Source of the DNA: Paragorgia papillata
Lineage: Eukaryota; Cnidaria; Anthozoa; Scleralcyonacea; Coralliidae
NCBI GenBank assembly: GCA_035771165.1
Contig: JAWNZC010000413.1
Span: forward strand, 1,673,001 to 1,737,000
Length of the DNA: 64,000 nucleotides
Direction: 5' to 3'
Shown: positions 22,601-34,144 of the stretch, piece after piece
How positions within the stretch are numbered: the first letter of the stretch is position 1
Layout: each line of letters starts with the position of its first letter
Position numbers and translations under genes: made by a program
Notes under the pieces: model-generated
Database searches by the model: none
Told to the model about the DNA's origin: nothing
Seen by the model: the letters and a program-made list of their open reading frames with translations, nothing else

Positions 22601-24074
22601 AACAAAACTAACAAACAATCCTTGTCATCAAAATGTAAATTATCTTTTCTCACGATACATGTAGATCGTTTGCAAACGATGTCGCGTGATTGCAAACGAC
22701 CTATAAAGCCTGGTTTTCACTAGACGTAAGCGTAAGCATAACGACGTATACGCAAGCGCAGTAAGCACTTCAAGGTCAATTTAACACTTTGTTTTCCCGA
22801 AATTCAAAGGTGTTCATCTACCATGAAGTGCTTACTGCGCTTGCGTATACGTCGTTATGCTTACGCTTACGTCTAGTGAAAACCAGACTTTATTGGCAGA
22901 CGTCGAAAACTTTGGAATTCGTAAACCATTACCTCGTAGAAATTTGATTTCGATCTCGTAATTTTTACAGCAAATTGTCGCGCATGTTTTTGAAGTTTTA
23001 TTTTTTTAGATATTGTGTGCTTATTTTACCGGTTTGCTGAATTTTCATTTGTGTATTCATAAATGTTTGTTTTTCTCTTTCTAGTTTGGAGAACAGCTAA
23101 ATAGAGATTTGAAAGGACAACTGGTAGTTGGTGACATCATTAAGCGAAGTAAAGTTCAACCACCTAATTCCAAACGAGCAAGGGTAGACAGTGTTGAGAC
23201 GTCTTCACAATTTTCAGCTTCATCGACGATTGTTGCAGTGGTTTCATCTGTGATAGAAGTATTAGATACTACAACTACCCCAACTTACTCTAGCCCTAAT
23301 TCATCCTCATCTATCTCACCTGTGTCATTCTCTTCTTCCATAACACCTTGTGCAAGCGCCGCCGTTAATCCATCCTCTACTATATGTGCTGAATCAGTCT
23401 CTATTAATAATTCAGCACCTGACTTGGGCACCACATCTAAACCAGACGAAGCTGAAGTTTGTGGAAATGTCCGTTTTCTTAAAGTTGCTGGAACATGTGT
23501 GTCGCTGTGGCTATTTCCCGAAAGATTTGGCCAGTCTGCTACTTGCCTCAATATGTGCAACACTAGTACACTTACAGCTCTTCTTCTAGGGCACATATGG
23601 CTGGCAACAGAAGCTAATTTCCCAGAGGATGGACCTCTCCATCAATCCTGGTTTTCATCGATTCTGTATGCTACGAGAACCGGGATTACATTATCGAACG
23701 AATCTGCTGATGGTGCACGTACACTGACCTTAGAGGAAACCACATCATATTTATGTAGAAGTCGTTTGATAAGTATCGTTTTGCATCCAGCAACAATCGT
23801 CCGAATGAATGACGCCAACCCCTCATCACGTTTAGCGCACCACCTGGAAGAAATGGTTGGCAAGAAGGCAGCGCTCTTTATTTATGCCAAGAAAGCTGTC
23901 TTATTCTTGTCATCTAACAGCAGCTTGATGATGGTCGACAGCCACAGGAATGGAAACGTTGGTGCAGTTATTGTAAAGGGGAATACTAATGAACTGCCAC
24001 AGTTCCTCAAGTCGTTAGAAAGCACCCTTGGACTTAACGAGTACTGCTACGGAAATTTTGTTTGTTTCACCTAA
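14701..24074 (+). CDS. HMGXB3/KDZ-transposase-like protein with peptidase-like C-end
   Basis: Ten exons: 14701-14944, 16090-17758, 18317-18423, 19228-19367, 19689-19899, 20087-20200, 20459-20658, 20743-20884, 21792-22414, 23085-24074. All introns are GT-AG, phases agree, and the sum is 4,440 nt (1,479 aa) without a stop. Order: two C-x2-C...H-x3/4-H fingers (exon 1 LYHCPLC; exon 2 YHCFGCNCGF); a Q/T-rich tract about residues 148-297; a C2H2-like finger near 325-350; a SWIM motif CKCCTSRRSCMH near 526-538; a transposase-like core with candidate catalytic residues D780 (TLDVDKKG), D985 (VLDMANMM) and E1102 (SETAEQLNN); a SAP-like segment about 882-925. The last exon adds an S/T-rich linker and a papain-like region with C1308 (NMCNTST) and D-S-H at 1435. 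The core resembles vertebrate HMGXB3 and related KDZ-class proteins. Function unknown; probably nuclear. No terminal inverted repeats were found, so it may be domesticated. Confidence 0.85.
15105..15540. repeat. Intron 1 repeat relics
   Basis: Intron 1 of the main gene (14945-16089) carries a decayed hammerhead-end-like sequence near 15105-15150 (complement of CTGAATAAATGAAAAGC...CAAAACGTCAG) and a foldback-like copy of the CCCATTGCTGCCT dispersed repeat at about 15400-15540. Nothing coding is seen in the intron. Confidence 0.4.
16288..16735 (+). repeat. CAA/CAG trinucleotide tract coding Q/T/A runs
   Basis: Within exon 2 of the main gene. CAA with interspersed CAG and other triplets is read as Gln, then as Thr/Ala (ACA/GCA), then as Gln again, so the frame of the repeat relative to the gene shifts twice while the ORF stays open. 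The long minus-strand ORF here (poly-Leu/Val) is a shadow. Confidence 0.9.
18660..19165. repeat. Direct-repeat element in intron 3
   Basis: ATTAATAATTCATGAGGAAA occurs at about 18676 and 18958, followed in both by AACACAAAG and later by TTTTCAAAATTACTACGCCAA (about 18795 and 19084). Two diverged units of about 285 bp lie head to tail. Related TTCCTCATGAATTATTA sequence occurs near 40500. Confidence 0.55.
20966..21040 (-). ncRNA. Hammerhead-like Penelope end in intron 8
   Basis: On the minus strand CTGACGA (21035-21029) is followed by one extra A, a 4-bp stem GGGC/GCTC with a CTTC loop, GAAAC (21015-21011) and a GTT triplet (21010-21008); TCT/AGA gives a short stem I. It belongs to the family seen at 6979-7122. 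The extra base next to the core and short stem I make activity uncertain. Confidence 0.5.
21268..21427. mobile_element. pogo/Tigger-like MITE in intron 8
   Basis: CAGTGGAACCTC at the left end is mirrored by GGGGTTCCACAG at the right; the ends are flanked by TA on both sides (21266-21267 and 21428-21429), as in Tc1/mariner-class insertions. TATCTCGAAC motifs recur inside. About 160 bp long, no coding capacity. Confidence 0.75.
22707..22890. mobile_element. Long-hairpin MITE in intron 9
   Basis: TGGTTTTCACTAGACGTAAG opens an arm of roughly 65 bp that is almost perfectly complementary to 22825-22890 (ends CTTACGTCTAGTGAAAACCA). The spacer is about 50 bp. This is a terminal-repeat-only foldback transposon inside the last intron of the main gene. 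Confidence 0.85.
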
Positions 24075-25700
24075 ATGTATTTGCACACGCGCGATTTGAA
24101 ATCGCATTAACGAAAGTGCGATAAGAATTGCAGTCAAATCACGGCAAAAATCAGTCGCCCGTCTGAACACTTTTATGTTTTGAGCTAAAGCTAGCATCTG
24201 CCGTACGCTTTAAATATTTTGTCAATACTTAAATCAATCGCATTGCTATTCTGGTTGGCTACTGTTTTCCAACCACAAAATTGTCAGTCTTCAGCTACAT
24301 GTTTTATCCATAGGTTTTTATTGTTTTCGTTTCTATCAGTAAGCTTTTAACAACTAGATAATGTAAATGTAATAATGTAATGTACAAGAACTTCTTTAAC
24401 TTTGAAAACAATTTTGTTTTATAAAACTGTAGGAGAGTGAGGAAACACCTTAAACTGTTTATATTGTAAATCATATATATTTTTGACAGAAGATATATAG
24501 CTTATGAGAAGTTGTGAAGTGCTATAACGTTAATTGTTATATATCAAGTGTCAAAGTCCGTTTTTCTAGCTTTCTGATTGGGCGAGCGGTACTCGCGTGC
24601 AATGGCGGTCCGAAATCGTGATGTTTCCCGCGTAACCCATGGCAGCGGGCAACATTACATTTATTTTCGTGTGTTTTGTGGCCCCTCGACTGTTCGCTGT
24701 TGCCCTCGATCGGCTTCGCCTCGGGAAACAACGGTAGTCCTCGGGGCCACAAATCAAACTGTTTCCCTCGGCGCCATCATAGTCAATCGAGATATGGTCT
24801 GGAAACTCAGCTAAAGTCTTTAGTCTATCTTTTTGTTTGCCTTTTTGCATTTTTGTGCACGGTGTACTGTCACTGAACACATTGTATTTTAGTATAAGGA
24901 GCGAATTGTCCAATAGCAACGTTTCAGTTCAATCACTCAACCGTGCTATTTACATATTAATAAACCTAAAACAAAGGATGTGCACGGTGTAAGGTACGGT
25001 TCAACATAAAATCACAGCTCATTATAGGCGCTTTGAAGTTTGCCGAGTTTCCAGACCATATCTCGATTGACTATGGCGCCAGTAAATAAGTGTTAATTTT
25101 TATATTATATGGCTAGGTAATTTACCATTTCTATACAGTATGGTAGGTAATGGAACCTCCACTGGCGTTGTAAGAAGACTGTAGATTGAGCGCTATACTT
25201 AATGGTGTTTATGAATACAAGCAATTAAAAAGAATCTGTCCACGCTTCAATGTTTTCTCAAATATACGTCAAACAAATGTTATTTGTATAGGTAATAGCA
25301 TGGTTCCGAGTGCAATATTTGGAAAAAACATGCACGAGTGAGTTTTTCAAAGACTACCAAAATTGCACAAGTCCGAAGGACGAGTGCTATTTGAGGTCTT
25401 TGAAAAACTCACTAGTGCGTGTTTTTTTCAAATTGCAAAAGAAACGATGCTATTACCTATTAATAATATACATAAAAAAATTTAACATGAAGAGAAACTT
25501 TCCAATCAAACTGCTTTGGGCAAATAACATACATGAAAACATTTAACAGGAAGAGCTTTTTTTCTAGTCAAAAATGATTTTTGTACAAATTTAAAAAAAT
25601 TAAAAATTTGCACTGTATTTCCTTTTTTCTGCACTGTATTTCCTCAAAACTGCACTGCTCTCAGCCAATCAGAATAAATAATTCATGTATATTATTAGAT
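24075..25700. other. Gene 3' flank with two inverted-repeat elements
   Basis: No gene seen. An inverted repeat has arms at 24770-24808 (GGCGCCATCATAGTCAATCG...) and 25045-25080. A second foldback at 25288-25461 opens with AGGTAATAGCAT and closes with ATGCTATTACCT; its inner arms share GAGTGAGTTTTTCAAAGAC. Both look like MITEs. Confidence 0.65.
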
Positions 25701-28700
25701 ATGAAACTACTTGGTTATATGTGGTTAATATTTACAGTAATTGTCTGCATATGGGCTTTTCACCTAATATGGGCCGTTTTTACAAAAGATGGAAGGACTA
25801 CACCAAATTGTCTGAAATTTTGATATGAAACTACTTTCATAAAGTTAGGGCCATAGTAAAAAATCAGGAGAAAATACAAAATCCGACTATGTGTTCAAAA
25901 ACCTGCCATATGTAGTTAATATATACAGTATACATATGGGCTTTTCGCCTAAAACGGGCCGTTTTTACAAAAGATGGAAGGACTGCACCAAATTGTCTGA
26001 AATTTTGATATGAAACTACTTTCACAGAGTTAAGACCCTGGTAAAAAAATCAGGAGAAAATACAAAGTCCGACTATGTGTACAAAAACTGGCTATATATA
26101 GTTAATATATATACAGTACATATGGGCTTTTCGCCTAAAACGGGCCGTTTTTACAAAAGATGGAAGGACTGCACCAAATTGTCTGAAATTTTGATATGAA
26201 GCTACTTTCATAAAGCTAGGGCTATAGTAAAAAAAAATCAGGAGAAAATACAAAGTCCGACTATGTGTTCAAAAACCTGCCATATGTAGTTAATATATAC
26301 AGTATACATATGGGCTTTTCGCCTAAAACGGGCCGTTTTTACAAAAGATGGAAGGACTGCACTAAATTGTCTGAAATTTTGATATGAAGCTACTTTCATA
26401 AAGCTAGGGCTATAGTAAAAAAAAATCAGGAGAAAATACAAAGTCCGACTATGTGTACAAAAACTGGCTATGTGTAGTTAATATATACAGTATACATATG
26501 GGCTTTTCGTCTAAAAGGGGCCGTTTTTACAAAAGATGGAAGGACTGCACCAAATTGTCTGAAATTTTGATATGAAGCTACTTTCATAAAGCTAGGGCTA
26601 TAGTAAAAAAAAATCAGGAGAAAATACAAAGTCCGACTATGTGTTCAAAAACCTGCCATATGTAGTTAATATATACAGTATACATATGGGCTTTTCGCCT
26701 AAAACGGGCCGTTTTTACAAAAGATGGAAGGACTGCACTAAATTGTCTGAAATTTTGATATGAAGCTACTTTCATAAAGATAGGGCTATAGTAAAAAAAA
26801 ATCAGGAGAAAATACAAAGTCCGACTATGTGTACAAAAACTGGCTATGTGTAGTTAATATATACAGTATACATATGGGCTTTTCGTCTAAAAGGGGCCGT
26901 TTTTACAAAAGATGGAAGGACTGCACTAAATTGTCTGAAATTTTGATATGAAGCTACTTTCATAAAGCTAGGGCTATAGTAAAAAAATCAGGAGAAAATA
27001 CAAAGTCCGACTATGTGTACAAAAACTGGCTATGTGTAGTTAATATATACAGTATACATATGGGCTTTTCGCCTAAAAGGGGCCGTTTTTACAAAAGATG
27101 GAAGGACTGCACTAAATTGTCTGAAATTTTGATATGAAGCTACTTTCATAAAGCTAGGGCTATAGTAAAAAAATCAGGAGAAAATACAAAGTCCGACTAT
27201 ATGTTCAAAAACCTGCCATATGTAGTTAATATATACAGTATACATATGGGCTTTTCGCCTAAAACGGGCCGTTTTTACAAAAGATGGAAGGACTGCACTA
27301 AATTGTCTAAAATTTTGATATGAAGCTACTTTCACAGAGTTAAGACCCTGGTAAAAAAATCAGGAGAAAATACAAAGTCCGACTATGTGTACAAAAACTG
27401 GCTATATGTAGTTAATATATATACAGTGCATATGGGCTTTTCGCCTAATACGGGCCGTTTTTACAAAAGATGGAAGGACTGCACTAAATTGTCTGAAATT
27501 TTGATATGAAGCTACTTTCATAAAGCTAGGGCTATAGTAAAAAAATCAGGAGAAAATACAAAGTCCGACTATGTGTTCAAAAACCTGCCATATGTAGTTA
27601 ATATATACAGTATACATATGGGCTTTTCGCCTAAAACGGGCCGTTTTTACAAAAGATGGAAGGACTGCACCAAATTGTCTGAAATTTTGATATGAAACTA
27701 CTTTCATAGAGTTAAGACCCTGGTAAAAAAATCAGGAGAAAATACAAAGTCCGACTATGTGTACAAAAACTGGCTATGTGTAGTTAATATATACAGTATA
27801 CATATGGGCTTTTCGCCTAAAACGGGCCGTTTTTACAAAAGATGGAAGGACTGCACTAAATTGTCTGAAATTTTGATATGAAGCTACTTTCATAAAGCTA
27901 GGGCTATAGTAAAAAAAAATCAGGAGAAAATACAAAGTCCGACTATGTGTTCAAAAACCTGCCATATGTAGTTAATATATACAGTATACATATGGGCTTT
28001 TCGCCTAAAACGGGCCGTTTTTACAAAAGATGGAAGGACTGCACTAAATTGTCTGAAATTTTGATATGAAGCTACTTTCATAAAGCTAGGGCTATAGTAA
28101 AAAAAAATCAGGAGAAAATACAAAGTCCGACTATGTGTACAAAAACTGGCTATGTGTAGTTAATATATACAGTATACATATGGGCTTTTCGCCTAAAAGG
28201 GGCCGTTTTTACAAAAGATGGAAGGACTGCACTAAATTGTCTGAAATTTTGATATGAAGCTACTTTCATAAAGCTAGGGCTATAGTAAAAAAATCAGGAG
28301 AAAATACAAAGTCCGACTATGTGTTCAAAAACCTGCCATATGTAGTTAATATATACAGTATACATATGGGCTTTTCGCCTAAAACGGGCCGTTTTTACAA
28401 AAGATGGAAGGACTGCACCAAATTATGTGAAATTTTGATATGAAGCTACTTTCATAAAGTTAGGGCTATAGTAAAAAAATCAGGAGAAAATACAAAGTCC
28501 GACTATGTGTTCAAAAACCTGCCATATGTAGTTAATATATACAGTATACATATGGGCTTTTCGCCTAAAAGGGGCCGTTTTTACAAAAGATGGAAGGACT
28601 GCACTAAATTGTCTGAAATTTTGATATGAAGCTACTTTCATAAAGCTAAGGCTATAGTAAAAAAAAATCAGGAGAAAATACAAAGTCCCACTATGTGTAC

Positions 28701-30520
28701 AAAAACTGGCTATGTGTAGTTAATATATACAGTATACATATGGGCTTTTCGCCTAAAAGGGGCCGTTTTTACAAAAGATAGAAGGACTGCACTAAATTGT
28801 CTGAAATTTTGATATGAAGCTACTTTCATAAAGCTAGGGCTATAGTAAAAAAATCAGGAGAAAATACAAAGTCCGACTATGTGTTCAAAAACCTGCCATA
28901 TGTAGTTAATATATACAGTATACATATGGGCTTTTCGCCTAAAACGGGCCGTTTTTACAAAAGATGGAAGGACTGCACTAAATTGTCTAAAATTTTGATA
29001 TGAAGCTACTTTCATAAAGCTAGGGCTATAGTAAAAAAATCAGGAGAAAATACAAAGTCCGACTATGTGTACAAAAACTGGCTATGTGTAGTTAATATAT
29101 ACAGTATACATATGGGCTTTTCGCCTAAAAGGGGCCGTTTTTACAAAAGATGGAAGGACTGCACTAAATTGTCTGAAATTTTGATATGAAGCTACTTTCA
29201 TAAAGCAAGGGCTATAGTAAAAAAATCAGGAGAAAATACAAAGTTCGACTATGTGTTCAAAAACCTGCCATATGTAGTTAATATATACAGTATACATATG
29301 GGCTTTTCGCCTAAAACGGGCCGTTTTTACAAAAGATGGAAGGACTGCACCAAATTGTCTGAAATTTTGATATGAAGCTACTTTCATAAAGCTAGGGCTA
29401 TAGTAAAAAAAAATCAGGAGAAAATACAAAGTCCGACTATGTGTTCAAAAACCTGCCATATGTAGTTAATATATACAGTATACATATGGGCTTTTCGCCT
29501 AAAAGGGGCCGTTTTTACAAAAGATGGAAGGACTGCACCAAATTATGTGAAATTTTGATATGAAGCTACTTTCATAAAGTTAGGGCTATAGTAAAAAAAT
29601 CAGGAGAAAATACAAAGTCCGACTATGTGTTCAAAAACCTGCCATATGTAGTTAATATATACAGTATACATATGGGCTTTTCGCCTAAAACGGGCCGTTT
29701 TTACAAAAGATGGAAGGACTGCACCAAATTGTCTGAAATTTTGATTTGAAACTACTTTCACAGAGTTAAGACCCTGGTAAAAAAATCAGGAGAAAATACA
29801 AAATCCGACTATGTGTACAAAAACTGGCTATGTGTAGTTAATATATACAGTATACATATGGGCTTTTCGCCTAAAACGGGGCGTTTTTACAAAAGATGGA
29901 AGGACTGCACTAAATTGTCTGAAATTTTGATATGAAGCTACTTTCATAAAGCTAGGGCTATAGTAAAAAAATCAGGAGAAAATACAAAGTCCGACTATGT
30001 GTTCAAAAACCTGCCATATGTAGTTAATATATACAGTATACATATGGGCTTTTCGCCTAAGAAGGGCCGTTTTTACAAAAGATGGAAGGACTGCACCAAA
30101 TTGTCTGAAATTATGATATGAAGCTACTTTCATAAAGTTAGGGCTATAGTAAAAAAATCAGGAGAAAATACAAAGTCCGACTATGTGTTCAAAAACCTGC
30201 CATATGTAGTTAATATATATAGTATACATATGGGCTTTTCGCCTAAAACGGGCCGTTTTTACAAAAGATGGAAGGACTGCACCAAATTGTCTAAAATTTT
30301 GATATGAAGCTTCTTTCATAAAGTTAGGGCTATAGTTAAAAAATCAGGAGAAAATACAAAGTCCGACTAGATGTGTTCAAAAACCTGCCATATGTAGTTA
30401 ATATATACAGTATATACATATGGGCTTTTCGCCTAAAACGGGCCGTTTTTACAAAAGATGGAAGGACTACACTAAATTGTCTGAAATTTTGATGTGAAAC
30501 TACTTTCACAGAGTTAAGAC
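25692..30520. repeat. 187-bp satellite array with CENP-B-box-like motif
   Basis: About 26 head-to-tail units of 186-189 bp, each with CATATGGGCTTTTCGCC, TACAAAAGATGGAAGGACTG and ATCAGGAGAAAATACAAA. Two variants exist at one site: A units read GTTCAAAAACCTGCC, B units read GTACAAAAACTGGCT. By my reading about 16 units have the exact core TTCG-N4-A-N2-CGGG of the mammalian CENP-B box (mostly TTCGCCTAAAACGGG), while the others mostly have CGGG changed to GGGG. Units near the edges are more diverged. The repeated 67-aa minus-strand ORF is an accident of the repeat. Confidence 0.95.
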
Positions 30521-33500
30521 CATCTCAGTTTACGCCAATATTTCTTCCAGTCATGAAATGCGTTTCACAGTGTAACACTTCTTGTGTTGCATGCAATTGC
30601 AATTTTGCCTGAATCATTGCATGACAAACTGTAGTAAAACTCGGTAAAAGGGATCTTTTAAAATAAGGTTACTGTGCAGCTTATTTAACTAACTTACCTC
30701 ACTCATAGGGAATACTGTCAGTCAAAGTAAAGCTTGAATGTTGATTTATCGCTTGTTGATCACGTTCGATAATATAGTGACGAAAATCCTTCCCAATACT
30801 TCCTAATAGTACAGATACGGTTCCGAACATGTTCCATTGGAACCAGTCTTTATCTACCTGCGAGAACGCTCTTCATCGTGAAGTGGTTTTGAATTGAATC
30901 AAAAACAAAATAAGATACAGTCGTGAAGATCTTGAATATGTATTGTTGGAAAACAATCAGGTCAGTCGCGTCCCCAGAGATGCTTGTTGTTTAATTGTTT
31001 AACAATTAATTAAACTCGAATCAAACAAAGATAATGATGGACTGAGGCTATAGCCGGGACACTAATACAATATTTATCACATGAATGTTTACATTTCTAA
31101 CTTCGAACGTTTCATTCTCGTACAGTAAAGGCATGGCTAAGCGTAACAACTTAGTTATACAACATCAGGCCGTAAATACTAAATGCAAATTCTGTTCCAC
31201 AAATATATACGAAAATATAGCACAAGTTTACGCCATATTTTTAGGTTCGTTAAATGTGGGGAAACAGTTTGCATTCCGTTTATCATTGCCCATTGCAGGA
31301 TGCTATACAACAATGTTTGAAAACCGAAAGCGAAGCTTAAATATATTAAGTATAAATATTACAGATGTTTAATCAGCGCTCGCTCGTGTTATAAATAATC
31401 TTAAAACTGAACGCGAAGCTAAAACGTCCACCCGAGGCCCACGGCCGTGAGGTCGTTCTGCGTTATGGTTCACTTGGAATATAATAAAATGCTTTATTTG
31501 GTGTTTATGCAATGTAGTAACTACATGCTTATAAAGAACCCCAACATCATGTAAGAACAGCATCAAATATAACGCACAGACATGTGAAGAATCAACAATA
31601 TTTTACCCACTTGTAGCTATCTCTAATTATTTTGTTTCATACAAGAGTTACACCTCAAGGCGCAAAGCATTGGGCTACAGTGCGCCTTTTTGGCATAGTG
31701 CCTTCCCAATAAAAAATAAACAAACATGTAGCTCTTTCATTTATTATCATTTACATTAACACCGAAAAATGTAAAATACGATTTTTATAAAAAATATAAC
31801 TGCCCGAAGAATTTCGGGCGTCCAAAAGTTTTTGTGCTATTGTTTCATAATAATGACGAACTCTGTCGGATTAAGTTCTGAACATGGATTAAATTTTCTT
31901 ATATCAACAAATTTTGCGACAATGATATGCAAATGACTTTGCTCAATTTGTAGTTCAAATTGGTAACATTGAAGGGTATTTCAACATTTATAGTTGACGA
32001 ATACGCGTTGAATCGCGTGTGGTGTGCTTCTGATTTACATATATAGCGGTATATAGTCTATCAGATAGAGCTGTAATGTATAAATATACTGTAGCTATTA
32101 AAATAGGTTATTTTAATATCTAGTTTAGATTCCTATAGTGACAAATTCCTACATTACGCTGTTGGCTGTTCGTTATTTATCAAGGTGATAGGAATCGAAC
32201 CTATCTAGGATGGTTTACTACAGTATAATCCTGCCCACCAGGGACCATTTTTTTAAAAAAGTAGATGGCGCAAACTGTGTATATACACAGTTAAAATATA
32301 ATAATATAAAATAATGCCGTGCTGCGTACTATAGTCTACATGTGTAGTAGTAATTAACTGACTGATGAATATCAAAATTTGGTCAATTCGTTTCTGAGAA
32401 AATCATATTTAAAGATGTCCATTTGTGATATAAAGCCGCAAATTAAAAAATGAGCAACTTGTGATGTAGCTTAAGGATGCATTTTATATAAGTAACCCAA
32501 CACTATACTGACAGCATGTTTTCTCTGCATGAACATTACAAATTAGTATTTCGTTTTTCACTTTGCTCTATCTGAAACACTACCTACGCAGCACTCTAAA
32601 CCTTCCAAGCACTAAGTGACGTCACGTCACGTACATAAACATGACAATACAGTATTTGGGAATGTTTGAAGAGAGATACCTGTATTGAATCTCCGAAACA
32701 AATAAACTAAATCAAAAATTGTAAAAGAACTAAACAGAGCTTATGCATGGCACCTCACCGTAAGTTATTTGGAATATCCAAACTTATTAACTATATATTT
32801 CAAACCAAATTTATTGCACTCAGAATGTAGCACTTGGAATTTATGATCACTTGTAATACTGTATATACAATTCTCACATTCATTTGCATACCTGTACTCT
32901 GGAGGAAATAATGACAAGACTTCACTGCAAGTAAAAAAATACTTACTTTACATGTAAATGTAACACCATGCAGTTAGACTAGTAAGACGTAGCTATTTCC
33001 ATCAATTTCCTGATGAATAACTTTCAACTTTTTTTCACAGAGCTTCCCCCCCCCCCCCCCCCCCCATTTTTTTGACATACAAGTGCACTAAGTACAGTTA
33101 TTTATAGTCAATAATTTCACTACAGTACGTATACCACTGATCTCTATACAACAGTTATATAGAGATCAGTGACATATACGGTATCTTGTCAGATATATAT
33201 AATTTCTATTTATAGTAATTAAGTACTTTGGTGTTGAATCAAATATACAGTATATAAACAAAAACATTCAACCACACATGTTAAGTGATGTTCATTTAAT
33301 GTTCCAAAACTGTATCAATTCTAGTTAAGCATAAACTAACTTAAAAACAAATTTTAAAATGCTGATAACAAACAACCGTTTTCAATTTGTTGCATTATTC
33401 TACTTGTACAATTTTTATGCTTCATGTTCAAACCCTGGAACATGGGCATTCAGGGATTTACCCACAAAAAGATGAGTGCCAAGTAAAAAGATCCTGATTT

Positions 33501-34034
33501 GATTATGATTGCTGGAAAGTTGAGTGTTTACATCATTAAAATATTAAACAAACATATACAGTATAATATGTTTTGGGTAAAAATGTGCTGGACAACAATA
33601 TTACAACTCTGAATACCAAGAGTTTAAAATTTGTGCCAGGTGGTTCCATCCAAAATGGTTACATTTTTCAAGCAATATTACAACCTGGAAAAAAAAAGAC
33701 TTAGAGTTGGCCACAAAAATATCTGGTATATGGCAGAATAACCTAGCCTGTGCTGCAAACTACACCAAAACCCAGGTTATATTACATGCATCTAAGAAAA
33801 TTAGTAAGAGCCAAAATAATTGTTTTCGACACTCCTACAAGCAACATATGACTGGCTGCTTAAAAATGCTTGCTGAAAAATATTTCTTAGCAGCTCTTTT
33901 GCACAAAATTACATTTCACTATTCAGGCAAAAGTGAGTGTAAAGATTTAAAGTGCCTCTCACCTCTACAGGGATTTAATATACAGTGTATTTATGATATT
34001 TGGAACATTCTGAGAAGAAATGTAATATATCTTC
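30521..34034. other. Non-coding region
   Basis: No supported gene. Notable items: a tRNA-like T-arm relic (32160-32235, minus), a run of about 20 C at 33046-33065 in a pyrimidine-rich strand, and a hairpin with 14-bp arms at 33135-33148 and 33158-33171 (CACTGATCTCTATA). Short ORFs such as 31085-31372 (+) have no recognisable domains. Confidence 0.55.
32160..32235 (-). other. tRNA-like relic
   Basis: The minus strand has GGTTCGATTCC, a perfect B-box, with a matching T-stem (ATAGG/CCTAT) and an upstream AGGAT/ATCCT stem, but no acceptor stem can be formed and the presumed anticodon loop is too long. Probably a tRNA pseudogene or SINE head. Confidence 0.3.
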
Positions 34035-34144
34035 TCAGACAAAATCTTCATCTTCATGGGCTTTTTCACTGTCAAAGTTAATGGATATGACGTCTACCAG
34101 GAATTGCAAACCAGTTTTCTTTTGTTTCAATTCCACAAGTATTC
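34035..34144 (-). CDS. Probable terminal exon, unknown protein
   Basis: On the minus strand a strong acceptor (pyrimidine run then CACCAG) precedes 110 nt ending in TGA at 34037-34035. The peptide is ILVELKQKKTGLQF followed by LVDVISINFDSEKAHEDEDF and V, with an acidic end that looks coding. The exon starts with two bases of a split codon. The start may be near 35569 (see next entry), but no middle exons could be placed. I do not recognise the family. Confidence 0.35.

Noticed and set aside
26238..29429. Recurring 67-aa minus-strand ORFs
   Set aside because: They arise from the satellite unit in each copy; no signal of protein selection, and most units break them.
25692..30520. Regular repeats suggesting a CRISPR array
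   Set aside because: Units are ~187 bp and contiguous, with no unique spacers, in a eukaryotic context; this is a satellite.
33707..34081. 124-aa plus-strand ORF
   Set aside because: No domain, and the opposite strand has a better-supported exon with a strong acceptor.
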